Of a stretch of 64,000 nucleotides of DNA, positions 1-10,858 are shown piece by piece. The translations under genes were made by a program, and so were the position numbers. The stretch comes from Edaphochlamys debaryana (lineage: Eukaryota; Chlorophyta; Chlorophyceae; Chlamydomonadales). The stretch's first letter is position 1; each line of letters begins with the position of its first letter. Under the pieces are notes generated by a model. It worked only from the letters and a program-made list of their open reading frames with translations. It did not search any database and had not been told where the DNA came from. The stretch covers positions 1 through 64,000 of the forward strand of contig JAEHOE010000081.1 of the NCBI GenBank assembly GCA_016858145.1. Direction: 5' to 3'.

Positions 1-141
1 GGCCACCTCCCTCGCGACCCCGCATGTGGTGCACCAGCGAACCAGGGGCAGTCCCTCCCCCTTGTCTTCCTCTCCCGGTTACCCCTCCCTCCTCCCCCCC
101 CCCTCCCTCCCCTCCCCTCCTCTCCCCCCTCCCCCCCCCAG

Positions 142-2013
142 CAAGAGGACCTGGTGCCGCCCCTCACCACGGCGGCGCTGTACCACACCCGGCCCGACGG
201 CACCATCGGTGGGGGTGGGCGGGAGTTGGCGGGGGGCCGTGAGAGGGAAGGGGCCCTGTGGCTGGTGGAGAGCCTGGGGCATGGTTGCAGGCGCCTGAGC
301 GAGGCGAGGGGGGTGTGGGGGAGCGTGGCTAGGTGGGGTTGGGCTCCGGGGTTGGGAAAGGGTCGCAGCGCCCGTCTGACGGAATCGTGGGAGGAGCAGG
401 GGGTTGGTGCAGGCTAGGCTGCACACCCCGGGCACCACCGCCCTGCCTGCCCACCTCCACCCCGACCTCCCCCTCACACCCGCCCCTGCAACCCCCGCCC
501 CCACCCCCACCCCCACCCCCGTCCCCACCCCCTCAGACTTCCGCGGCGAGCTGCGGCGGCTGAGCGCCGAGCTGCTGTTCGGCTTCCTGGAGCTGATCAA
601 GACCCTGGTGGAGCAGCCGGACAGGTGGGGGCGGGGGGGCGGAGCGGGGTGCCAGGTGTGTATGCGCGTGTGCGGTGGGGGGGGGGCTGGAGCTGATTAA
701 GACCCTGGTGGAGCAGCCGGACAGGTGGGGGCCCGGGGGGTCGGAGGGAGGGGTGATCTTTGACGACTTGGAAGCCGGAGAGAGGTGGTGTGGCGCCAAC
801 CAGGAGTGGGGGGTCCAGGCGCCAGCGACTCCAGCGGCGGCGGTGCGGGCGGAGGGAGGTTATCCGGGGCGGGGGGGCTCAGGGGTGCCGGGTGGAGCAC
901 CACGTGCCAAACGCCAGAGCAGAGGCAGCCGCGCGGGGGCGGGGGTTTGCAGTGCCGTGAGTCGGGGCCGGGAGCAGGTGGGGGCCGAGCAGCAGATCCC
1001 AGGGCTTGCCGCGTGCGCCTCCCTCACAGCGGAACCTTGCGTGGCAGCCACGCACATGTCCGTGTGCGCGCGAGCCCGGGGGTCGCACCGCCCACGCACA
1101 TGCCCTGCCGCTCCGCCCTCCCTTCCCCCCACCCCACCCACCTCCTCGCCCTCAACCCCCCTCCCCCCCTCAACCCCTCCCCCCCTCCCCCCCCCAGGTA
1201 CGCCCAGCAGCTCACCTCGGTCAACGTGCTGCTGTCCAACCTGGTGCACCTCACCAGCGCCCTGCGCCCGCACCAGGTGGGGGGGGCTGCGGGGAAGTGG
1301 GAGGCTGTGGGGAGACTTCGGGGAAGTGGGAGGCTGTGGGGAGGCTGTGGGGAGGCTGTGGGGACGCTGTGGGGAGGCTGTGTGCATCGGTAGGGGGAGT
1401 AGGTTGACTGAGGGAGGCGGAGCCGGCCCTGCACACGTCGGCCGAGGTGGGGAGGGTGGGTGGGGCTGGCAAGGGCGGCGGCAGGACTCGGGGCCCTGGG
1501 GCCTGGCGTGTGCGGGGCGGGCGGGGAGGACTGTCCTCTCGGTCGGGTCCTCGCCCACCCAACGCACTACCACGCGTACCCTCCAATCGCCATCCCTCCA
1601 CCCCCTCCACCCCTCCACCCCTCCACCCCTCCACCCCTCCACCCCTCCACCCCTCCACCCCTCCGCCCCTCCACCCCTCCGACCCCAGCCCCCCCCCCAG
1701 CCCACCCGCCCCCACCAACTCCACACCCGCTCCCAACCCCCCCCCCCCCCGCCCCCAGGCCCGCGCCACCCTGGAGGCCACCCTGGCGCTGCAGGTGGGC
1801 GCCATGCGGGAGGGCGTGGGGCGGCTGAGGGCGCAGGCGGCGGCGGCGGACGCGGCACTGGCGGGGCTGGCGGCGGCGCTGGCGGAGGCGGGGGCGGCGG
1901 AGGGGGACACGGCAGAGTCGGCGGCGCGGCCGGCGGCGGCGGAGGGGGCGGGGGCGCAGGGCGAGGGGCCGGGGGCGGCGGCGGGGGCCGCGGCGATGGA
2001 GGTGGAGGGGTGA
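142..2013 (+). CDS. MED7: Mediator complex subunit 7, 3' exons (5' end outside window)
   Basis: MED7 is a middle-module subunit of Mediator, which links transcription factors to RNA polymerase II in the nucleus. The supported exons are 142-208, 537-624, 1198-1276 and 1759-2013. All junctions are GT-AG and the phases agree, giving 162 residues to a TGA stop. Family signatures are seen in order: the leucine-rich helix LIKTLVEQPDRYAQQL, then VLLSNLVHLTSALRPHQARATL, in which the RPHQAR motif is diagnostic of plant and animal MED7. The last exon continues as an Ala/Gly-rich tail (roughly the last 60 residues) that is longer and less conserved than usual. The N-terminal proline-rich part lies upstream; bases 1-25 may be the end of the preceding exon but are too short to prove. 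Introns carry G-runs at the 5' end and C-runs at the 3' end. Confidence in the family is high; confidence in the first exon is low. Confidence 0.88.
587..732 (+). repeat. Partial duplication of MED7 exon end plus donor site
   Basis: Bases 587-632 (end of the second supported MED7 exon plus its GT donor) recur at 687-732, exactly 100 bases downstream, with one mismatch in the exon part (atc versus att). The second copy lies in the intron and carries a second usable-looking donor. Using it would add 100 nt and break the frame. Confidence 0.85.
1597..1680 (+). repeat. 8-bp minisatellite (ACCCCTCC)n in MED7 intron
   Basis: About nine or ten tandem copies of an 8-bp C-rich unit lie upstream of the last MED7 exon, on the pyrimidine-rich side of the intron. 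A G-rich imperfect array of about 12 bp period (ggggaggctgtg) lies at 1277-1390 in the same intron, so the two intron ends are complementary in composition. Confidence 0.8.
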
Positions 2014-4544
2014 GCGGAGGGGTGAGCGTTGGGGTTGTGACTTGAAAAGCTTTGTGTGAGACGTGGGTAGGGTGGAGGGGAACTTCGTGGGGGATGGACA
2101 TGGGAGGTTGCAAGGAGAGCGCCTGGCCCCTAGGTCGCCGACTGACTGATGCTCCCTAGACTCCTGGCGGGTATTGGTGGCGTTAGGTCCTGGCAGACAG
2201 AGCCGTGGTGGGGCCGGGGTGGCGTTGCAGGGAGCCGCTCGGATGGGGGACTGCGTGGGGGCGTCGCTGGCGGAGTGCTGAAGGCAGCTGCTGAGGCGTT
2301 CGGCGTGGGCGGCGTGGAGGGGAGGTTCGTGGGGGCTGGGTGGGGGGAGGGGAAGCCGAGAGGGGAAGCGCTAAGTCTGCCTCACACAGTCTGGCTTGGT
2401 GGGCCCCGGTGGACAACCGCTGTAGCCCGGCTGCATGCGCTGCATCCCTCGCCCACAGACATGTAACGCTCCCGCTTGCTCGTGATGCGCACAAGCCCCC
2501 GAGGCGGCTAGCTGCACATTGCATGCGTGTGTGGAGCTAGCCTTGCAAGCCTCCACGGCTGAAGCCAACTGCACAGGCTATTTCTGAGTAGCCGCCTGGG
2601 ACCGTGCATCAACTCGGGCTAAGCTGGAGCTCACGACTAGAAAGGGGTAACCGCACACCACCTTCTGGCCGTACCAAGGGCAACCTGCCAGGAGCCAGAG
2701 GCTCGCACACGGGGCGTGCGGGACTCGGGGGCCGCAGCGATTGCCTTGCCTTGCACAGCTCGCGGTCAGCCGGCTCCACGCGCCCTCGCTGGCAGCGCCT
2801 GCCGTGGACCCGGCCCCGCCTCCGCACCTGCACCTGAAACACACACAAACCGAAACCGCGGCACACGGGCGCCCCGCCCCCGCCTCCGCTGCTGACTCGG
2901 GGGCAGAGCGCCCCGCCTCCGCCTCCGCATGCACCTTCCGCGCTGCCTGCGTGCACCTAGTACAAAACCGACACTGAACCTGACGACACCAAAACCGGAA
3001 CAACATCCCAAGCCGAGGCGCAACGGGAGGGGCTTGGGGCGGCCGGGTGCAAATGGCACACGCTCGGCCGTCCCCCGCCGCCTCCCGTGCGTCGCCCGCT
3101 CGCTACCCTCCCCCAACTACCTGCGAGCGACCCCGCGGGGGGCGGGCCGCATCCCGCGCCCCCGGGGGCGGCTCGTGCCTCCACCCCCTCCCCTTCTGCA
3201 CGGCAATCACACACGCCCGGGCGGCGGTGGCCGCGACGCAGCCAAACAGTCCCCGGCCGCCGCCCAGCGCACCGCGACCGTCGAGCCGGCCGCACTTTAT
3301 CGCTTGGCCCTTGGCCCGCCGCCCTTCGTCTCGCGCATCGCACCACGCCTCCACCCCTCGCACAGATGACGCCGAGCCCCGCCGACCTACACCCCCACTG
3401 TACCCGGCCGTCGATCCGAGCAACCCGCGCACACACGCTCTCAGCTCACTCTCTCATAGGTCGCGTTTGCGGCCGCAAGGCTCACTCTCACCTCTCTGCC
3501 CCCGCCCCGCCCCACATGCTGCGCGCGCGAGAGCCGGCGGCACGGCGCGGCGGTCTGTCGCCCCTAGCAGCCGCTCTCCATCCTCCGCCATCACCCACAC
3601 CCCGTGCGCCCGCCCCTCTCGGTGCCACGGCCTAACCCCTACCCCGCCTGCCCTCAGCCCTCTGCCCTCCACACGGCTCTGTAAACACGTGCGCCCCCAC
3701 CCAACGCCCAGTACCGACCGTCCATGCCTCAGGGCACAAGGCCCCCACCCTCCTTCCTCTCTCCTTGGTCCCGGTCCCCATTCCCACCCATTTTAGGAGC
3801 CTACCCCTAGGCAGAGCTGTATCCATCCGCGAAACGTCATGCGGGGCCACGGCAGCTGCCGCCCCATCCGCACCGTCGCCTCAACCCGCCAGGAACGCAA
3901 CGCAACACACCGACACGACCCCCCTCCCACACCCTCCCTCGTCCGTCGTACCCCCACCGGTGGCCCCTCATGCCTTAGCCTCCCTCCCTCTCTCGCGCCT
4001 GCAGCGCCTGACCTCCCGGGGCCCGCACCGCACTCCGCCCGAGAGCCGCGCACACACGGCGCAGCACCCCTCCCGGGGACGCCAGCCGGAGCCCCGTCCG
4101 GCCCACCAATGCCCGCTGCATAAGAGAAGCGTGTGTGTGCGCGTGCAAGCTGCGGCTCTGCCCCCGACGCGCCAGGGAGCAATCAGCCCGGCATTGGCTG
4201 CCGGGGTGGGGCTGCGCCGCAGCGGGCCCCCGCCGAGCGCTCATGCGTCCCCGGCGGGGCACCGGTCGGGGCTGTACGAGCGTGTCCGAGCGGGGTGGCG
4301 GAGCAGCGGCCCTCAGTGCCTTGTGTTGGAGGCCCGGTCATATGAAAGCGAAGTCTTCGTTTGCGCCCACAGCGCCGCGCCCCTTTGCAGGGACCAAGCG
4401 CTGTGCGCCCCAGGGTAGCGCCGCAGCCGGCCAGGGCCCGCGCTGCGCGCGCTGGGTTCATGCGTGGCTGCCTGCCGGGCCCTGGGCCGTCAGCAGGGCA
4501 GCGGCGGTTGCTCGAGAGCCGCCGGCAGCTGGCGGCGGCGCGGC
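2014..4544. other. Intergenic region between convergent MED7 and R3H-SUZ genes
   Basis: This 2.5-kb stretch separates two genes transcribed toward each other, so it should hold both 3'UTRs. Open frames here are low-complexity Ala/Pro/Arg products of high GC on both strands, with no recognisable domain or splice-consistent exon chain. I see no RNA gene or transposon end in it. Confidence 0.5.
2462..2466 (+). promoter_or_regulatory. Possible TGTAA polyadenylation signal of MED7
   Basis: TGTAA is the common polyadenylation signal of chlamydomonad algae. It occurs about 450 nt after the MED7 stop codon, a reasonable 3'UTR length. A five-base match alone is weak evidence. Confidence 0.3.
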
Positions 4545-5437
4545 TCACTTGTCCCCGCCCTGGCCCGACTGGTCGCCGCCGCCGCGCCCCCCGTCGCCGT
4601 CCCGGCCCCTGCCGCCGCCGTGGCCGTGGCCGTGGGACCCCATGCCGCCGCCGCCCATGTGATGCATGCCCCCGTGGTGTGAGCCCTGGTGGTGCCCCTG
4701 GCCCCCGTGGCCCATGTGACCGCCGCCTCCGCCGTACCCGCCGTACACCCCGCTCCCGCCGCGCGAGTCGCCGTGGGACTGGTTGTGGGACTGACCGCCG
4801 CCGCCGCCGCCGGCCGCTGCGAACTGGGTCGGGTCGGCGGGCGCGTACTGGTAGAAGGCGGGCCCGACCTGTACGGCGCCGTACATGGGCCGCATCTGCA
4901 TGGTGGCGCCCGCCGGGTGCAGCGCCGCCGAGGGCTGCAGCTGTGCGGCGGCCTGGTACATTGCCGTACCGCCCGGCACCTGGTACGACGCGTACACGGG
5001 GTACGCAGCCTGCGGCGCCAGCGCAATCGTCTCGCCGCTGCCCGTAACGCCCACGCCGGGGGCCACGCCAGGCGCCGCCGTCACGTACCCGTACGCGCCG
5101 CCGGCCGGCATCATGCCAACCGCCCCCATCTGTACTGCACCCATGGCCCCCATCTGCATGGCGCCGGCCGGGTAGAAGGTCGCGCCCTGCACCGCCTGGG
5201 GCACGCCCGGGGCTGTGGCGTACATGGCCCCGGCCGGGATGGCCTGGCCGGCTGCCGTCATGGAAAACACGGGCTGGCCCTGGGGGCCCGACATGAAGCC
5301 CGCGCCGCCCAGCGCAACGGGCACGGGGTACTGCCCGCCAACCGCCATGCCCTGCGCGTACGGCGAGGCGGCCATGGCGGCGCCGTACCCGCCCTGCTGC
5401 TGCCCGCCGTGCGCCCCTCCGCTATTGTGCTGCTGCT

Positions 5438-5468
<31 letters not shown>

Positions 5469-7482
5469 TTGCCGCGAGCCCATGGGTCCGCCGCCGGAGT
5501 TGCTGCCGCCGCCCCCGCCCTGGTGGGACTTGCCGCCCGGGCCCCCGCCGCTGCCGCCGCCCATGCTCCCGCCGCCCATGCCGCCACTGCCCTGGTGGTG
5601 GGGCGGCGGGGGCGGCGGCGGCGGGCGCATCCCGCCCTGCCCCGACTGCTGCTGCTGTTGCTGCTGCTGGGCCTGGGCCTGGGCCTGCTGGGCCCAACCG
5701 GCCGCCGCCGCCTGGTGCTGCGCCTGCTGCGCCTGCTGCGCCATGCCCATGGCCATGGGGTGGCCCGTGCTCATGGGCCCGCCCGGGCCTGCCACCATGG
5801 CGTGGGCCTGCATGTGCGGCCGCCCCGAGGATGTCGCGGGGCCTCCGGGGCCGCGGTTGAGGGCGGGAAACTGCAAGGAAAAGGGCAGGAGGGAGCGCAA
5901 GGGAGGGTCAGGTGGGCACCTCACCTCGTGCCGGCTCAGAGCCCCCTCTGCCCTCGCTGACCCACTACGCATTGCCAGGCTGTGCGCCCTCCACCCTGCA
6001 TGTTGGCACCCCTGCGTCAGCCCTCGCAGCCCTACCTCGGAGGTGTAGGTGGGCACCTGGTAGATGCCCCCCGCCGGCATGGCCGCCCCGTACGCCGGGT
6101 CGAACCGCGCAGCTCCCGTGAACCTGCAACCACGCAGGAGGCGTCAGCACCACGTTTTATGGCGGTATGAAGCCCGTAACCCAAGAGTTTTCATGCATAA
6201 GATGAAAGGTTCAGGCAAAACCGGCGCAGGGTTAATAGTCAGATGGGCGCCTGGCCTGCACGCAAAAGCGCTCTGCTCCTCCCCCGGGCCCCCGGCCACA
6301 CCTGCCCATGCCCCTCCGGTAGTCTGGGTCGGAGAGATCCTTGTCCTTGTCCCGAAACACGGCCTTGCGCCCACGGCCCCCGTCCATGCGCCCGGGCATG
6401 GGCCCGAACCGACCGCCCGGGCCCCCGCGCCCGCGGCCGTCGTGCATGGCTGCGCCCAGCCCCAGCTCCTCCCGCGCCTTCATGTAGCTGTCGTGGCGCT
6501 CCTTCATGGTCCGCGAGGGCGACTGGTTCATGGACGCCTCCGAGCTGCTCTGCGCCATCTGCGAGCCATCCTCCTGGCGCCGCAACAGCCGCGGCTTGTT
6601 GTCCTGGCCCGGCCCGCCCGCTCCGTTGGGCATGGCCGTGCGCTGCGGCACGGGCTCCTGGCGCAGGTCCAGATTGCGGAGGCGCGGCTGCGGGGGAGAG
6701 CGGGGCGGAAGCCGTGTCGCGCGACAGTTCGCACGACGGCAAGACGGTGAAACCTTAGCCGCACCTTGGGAACCATGCAGTGCATCGTCCGGATGGCGAG
6801 GACCCTGCCCTGGTTTTCCTCGTAGTCGACGGTGCTGGTTTGGAGGCCGTAGTACTGGCCGACCCGGTGAGCCAACATGCGCTGCGCGGGCAAGCGAAAG
6901 GACCGCGCGTGAGCCCAGGTTGCATGCCTGCTGAGGGCATGTGCATGCATAACAGCATCACTGGCTGACCTGGTAGCTCGTGAAGGACGCCGGGAATTGC
7001 AGCGCCTCCTGACTTGGATCGGCGAGGAACTTCTCGACAAGCTCCTCGCACTTGAGGACTGCGGTGCGAATAGCCAGTTAGGTAGGTTATAAGATCAACG
7101 GGCCGCTTTGCTGCGTACCTGTGACGCGCTGGGTTGGGTCGGCGAGGGCCTGCTTGATTGCCGCGTCGACGCTCTCATACTCAGCAGCAGGTAGAGCGAC
7201 CTGCTGCTGGTTTTGGGACTGAGACGAGCCAACCTCGGCAGGGGGTGGCGTGGGTGGCTTGGCCCTGCGAAGCACAGGGGGCGCTGTCTCGGGAGGCGTG
7301 CTCGGATGCACTGCAGCAGAACAACGGGCTTACACGTCCGCCGAGGTTCCAGCGCCCTCAGCTCCCACAGGCCCGCCCGGTGCCGGTTGTGCAACCGGGG
7401 CGGCGGCCGGGCGGTCCTCAAGGGACAGCACCGGCATCTGCTCCGCGAGCTGCTCCCAATCGGCCGCCGGTGGCGGCTCCAT
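4545..7482 (-). CDS. R3H-SUZ domain RNA-binding protein with Gln/Gly/Met-rich tail
   Basis: This resembles the R3HDM/encore-type family of cytoplasmic single-stranded nucleic-acid-binding proteins. Exons (minus strand) are 7334-7482, 7119-7300, 6970-7058, 6765-6881, 6302-6687, 6036-6123 and 4545-5870; all phases agree and give 778 residues. The exon 2 acceptor ends in GAG rather than CAG. The R3H domain falls at about residues 112-180, with the hallmark R-x3-H in SYQRMLAHRVGQYYGL. A SUZ motif follows, from KPRLLRRQEDGSQMAQSSSE to the RTMKERHDSYMKAREELG segment. The last exon encodes a disordered tail rich in Q, G, M, A and P, with runs of about 14 and 8 glutamines, typical of granule-forming RNA regulators. 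An in-frame upstream Met at 7545 is an alternative start. The introns here lack the G-run/C-run ends seen in MED7. The exact orthologue is unknown. Confidence 0.85.
5431..5473 (-). repeat. Trinucleotide tract encoding poly-Gln in the R3H-SUZ protein
   Basis: A CTG/TTG tract on the plus strand reads as about 14 consecutive CAG/CAA glutamine codons on the minus strand. A second, shorter Gln tract lies at about 5647-5670. The CAG/CAA mixture makes it less prone to slippage than a pure CAG run. Confidence 0.85.
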
Positions 7483-7545
7483 CCTTATTACGCTAGGTTT
7501 GACGCCAACAGGAAGAGCGTGGCTGGGACAGCCTTTGCTATACAC

Positions 7546-8755
7546 AGGAGTCGTCGCAAATCAGCGCGCGCACTATCTTGCGAGCTAAGGGCCCCCCGAG
7601 CCGGCTGTGGGCTCTGGAGCGCTGAGCGCGTGGCCTGCTATATGCTAAGTGTGCCGGGCGGGCACCAGGCGTCGAGCGACTGTGTCGCTCAATCAGGGCA
7701 ATCAGGCAAAATTCGCTGCACTGCTGGCTGCGGCAAGCGTCTCAGGCTAGGGCCTGGCTACGTGTGCATGGGCTTAGTCTCGAGCTCTCGAGCTAGTCAG
7801 TGAGCTTCTGAGAAGCCCCAGAAGCGCCCGGACAAAATATTTCCTCTGTCGTGCAGGTTTGATTCTGGCTGTCGTCCCGTGCCACCCGTTCACTCCTGGG
7901 CTCCCGACACCCCCCGACGCCCCCAGCCCCGCAACGCAACACACCCCGCCACGCAAGCAGCCACCACAGAGCTGCCCGGGGATATGCAGGACGGGCTGTC
8001 GGGAACCATGGGCCGGGCGCCTGGGCCAGGTCCTGCAGACCGGCGTAGCGGGGCTTCGCAGGCCCCCAGCTGCGTTGGCCGATACAACTTCACACAAATG
8101 CGCACAACTTCGAGCCTCGAGGGCGGTGTGTTGTGTTACTCTTACTTCTCCGCCTTCGGCCTCCGCTTCCGTCTCGGCCTGCACCCGGGCCAGAGCCTCC
8201 GCCCACCACAACCCAACCCAACCTGACACCCACCATACCGCCCCAGCACACCAGTCACCGCCTCAGTCCCTGTCCCCGGCCAGGTCCTCCACCTCCACCT
8301 CCGGGTTGCATCCAAGCCCTGGAACCCTCCCGCCACGGCGGCTGCGACACCCCGCCCAACCACGGCGGCTGCGACACCCAGACACCCCGCCCAACCACGC
8401 GACATGCCCATCAAAAGCAGCCTGCAAAGAGCTGCCCGGGATACGGAGCCCACCCAACGACCCTAGCCGCCTCGTCCCCACCAACATACGCCTTCCCAGT
8501 CGCGCCCGCACAGGCCCTGGCCCCAGTCACAAGAACATAGCTGGCGATACCCCATGCGAAACCCCTTTGCGCCCTGCTGCCAGGCGCTCAGGACCCGCCG
8601 CTGACACCTTCACCATCCCCTAGCCCCCGCCTCCGCCCCCGCCCCGGCTCCAGCTGCCAGCGTCCGCTCCCCACGCCCCCCTGAAAGACGCCGCCCTGAA
8701 CCCGTACCCGCGCCCTCGCATGCAGCTGCCGGGCCCCAAGCCTACTGCGCTCGCG
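7546..8755. other. Intergenic region between R3H-SUZ 5' end and ankyrin gene A 3' end
   Basis: No gene is recognised here. It contains a short tandem duplication at about 8335-8400 (a gcggctgcgacacc core) and, at about 8228-8305, a block of about 70 bp that recurs with few changes at about 16774-16845 beside the large ACCTCC microsatellite. The part just above 7482 should hold the R3H-SUZ promoter. Confidence 0.5.
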
Positions 8756-10581
8756 CTACTCTCCCCGCCCGGCACACGCCTGAGCGTCCCCCTCCGCCTG
8801 CACCCACGCCAGCACCTCCGCCCGCCACCCCGCCAGGTCGCGTGCGCCGCGGGCCGCCTCCGCCGCCGCGGCCCAGTCCACCTCGCCCACGGCCTCTCGC
8901 AGCCAGCGCAGCGCCGGCAGGGGTGCTGAGCGCATGATTGCCTCTTTGAACAGCGCCCTGCTCTCCTCCGGATTGCGGCCCAGGGGCACGCCCACACGCC
9001 GAAGGGCCTCCATGGTCAGTAGGTCACCGCGCCTGGCCGCCTCGACGTAAGGGTTCGTAGCCCAGGCGACCAAAGACTGCGGATAGGGCGGCAGGGCAGG
9101 AGTCGGGGAGGAGCTGGTCACAAGACGTGTTGTGGCGGTGTGGGAGAAAGGCGAATGCGGGCTACAGTGGCATGCATCGACTTGAGCCCGGTGAGCCAGG
9201 GCAACAAACACAGCCCGGATACGTTACATGCACCGTCCCTTCCGCACCTGCACGTCCGCGCCCCACTCCACCAGCAGCTCGATCGCAGCCACGCAGCCGC
9301 CCCCGGCCGCACTGCTCCAGAAGGCCGGCCCAGGCCCCACGCCCCTCTCGTGCAGCCACGTCACCAGCTCAAGGCTCCCGGACCGGAGGGCCGAGTGAAG
9401 GGCCTCAGGCCCCACTGCCTGCAGCGCTTCGGCACCGAAAGTCTCCACCACACAGCTGACCGTCTCCACGCTCCCAGAGCGGTATGCATGGGCCACCAGT
9501 TCCCCAGGCGCAGGCAGCTCGCAGCCCGCGGCGTGCAGCGCCCTCAGCACCTCCGTGTGGCCCCGCTCTGCAGCCGGGATGGACTGCCATGGGTAGGGCC
9601 GCAAGCCCCGGGCTAGCAGCCAGCGTACGGTGTCGGCCCGGCCGGACGCCATTGCCGCGTCGACTGCTGTGTGGCCGACCCGGAAGCCCATGCTCCCCAC
9701 CAGCAGGGTCAGCCGGGAAAGGGCGTCGGGGCAGGCGGCGGCGGAAGCGCATACAGGCAGGTTCCGATCCGCGGCACGAGGCAGCCCCTCCCCCCCCACC
9801 TGCTCCAGCAGCCACTCCAACTTGGCCGCCCAGTCGGGGGTGGGGCAGCCAGCTGCATTGGAGATTGCTGTCATCAGCGCCTTGGGCGAAAACGAGTGTG
9901 GACTAGGAGCGTCCCTCCACTCCCGCCACAGCTCCTGAAGGGTGCCCAGGTCGCAGCCCAATGTCACTGCTCTCAGTAACTCCTTTTTGGAGACATTGCC
10001 GTCGGGGCCCGGGGGCGCCTTGCGCAGGAGGGCCCGCATGAGCTCCGGGTGACCCCCGCACGCCGCGGCCCGCACGCACTCCTCTTTCCAGGCGCACCCC
10101 TGCTCCAGGAGCCAATCACAGATCTCCTCGTGACCGCCATTGGCAGCGGAGATGAGAGGCTTCTGTCCGGGTGTGGTCCCTCCAGCGGGCAGCCCTTCTC
10201 CGCCAGGCAGCGGCACACGTGCAGCTGGCCGGCGGCAGCGGCGGCAGCCATCACCTCCACGGTTGGACACAGCCCCGCCGCCGCAAGCGCCACCTCAAGG
10301 TTACCCACATCCCCGCTGGCGGCCGTCAGGCACACCAGCTGCAGCCGGCGCTTGTAGGAGAGGGCGCGGCAGCCGGTGGGCGCGGACCAGTGCGCGGCGA
10401 AGGCAGCAGGCGGGGAGGGCTCCGAGAGATGCACCACGGTATTCTCCCGGAATTGCTCAGCTGTAGAGCGGCTTACGGGTCGTAGCGTGCAAGCTATGTC
10501 GTTGGGCGGCAGGAAGCTCGCGATGCGGTCGAGGATGTCGGGGTTGCAGACCCCCGCGAGCTTATCTGGAAGCTCGTCCAT
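8756..10581 (-). pseudogene. Ankyrin gene A: F-box-like/ankyrin family member with frameshift
   Basis: The N-terminus holds an F-box-like helix block (DILDRIASFLPPNDIACTL) followed by degenerate ankyrin repeats (for example GGHEEICDWLLEQGCAW, GGHPELMRALLRKAPP, RADTVRWLLARGLRP, HTEVLRALHAAGCELP). Such proteins can act as substrate adaptors of SCF ubiquitin ligases; that role is inference. The reading frame opens at 10581 but shifts by one base at about 10185-10190, just after GCPLEG, and then continues in a second frame to a donor at 9248. The last exon is 8756-9076. Unlike its paralogues, A has no usable intron 1: no acceptor AG remains and the frame reads through with about 14 extra residues. 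A retroelement sits 147 bp upstream of the start codon. This is either a young pseudogene or a one-base sequencing error; the missing intron is real in the sequence. Confidence 0.75.
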
Positions 10582-10714
10582 GTTATAAGCACGATGCGCA
10601 TGTATACAGCGAAGAAGCCTGTGGCAGGCTACAGTGCCCTGGGCCCTGCGCAAATGCCGCGATGTCCTCGAGGTTCCCTCCATCGCAACCGCCTGCCCGT
10701 CTCCTCGGCCCCGC

Positions 10715-10727
10715 ATCCCTCGTACCA
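10715..10727 (+). repeat. Target-site duplication, left, of the Penelope-like element
   Basis: ATCCCTCGTACCA (13 bp) here is repeated exactly at 16298-16310, bracketing the retroelement. The right-hand element boundary is independently fixed by the truncated copy ending at 25985. Confidence 0.85.
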
Positions 10728-10858
10728 GCAGAGGCCGCTGCCCCGTCCTCTGCACCTGCGACCAGCACCCGCAGCTCCAGCGCCACCCTGAGACCGGCCA
10801 CATCGTTACCATTGACCCCAGCACCGCCCTCAGCCCTAACGCTGCGCTCCTCTGGTTC

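Noticed and set aside
2929..4420. Plus-strand Ala/Pro/Arg-rich frames of up to about 250 residues
   Set aside because: High-GC shadow frames with no conserved motif and no exon-like boundaries.
4361..5960. Plus-strand frames opposite the R3H-SUZ last exon
   Set aside because: The minus-strand frame has domains and seven phase-consistent exons; the plus frames are antisense low complexity.
10634..10727. RT reading frame starting at 10634
   Set aside because: Those codons lie outside the element, upstream of its 5' boundary at 10728.
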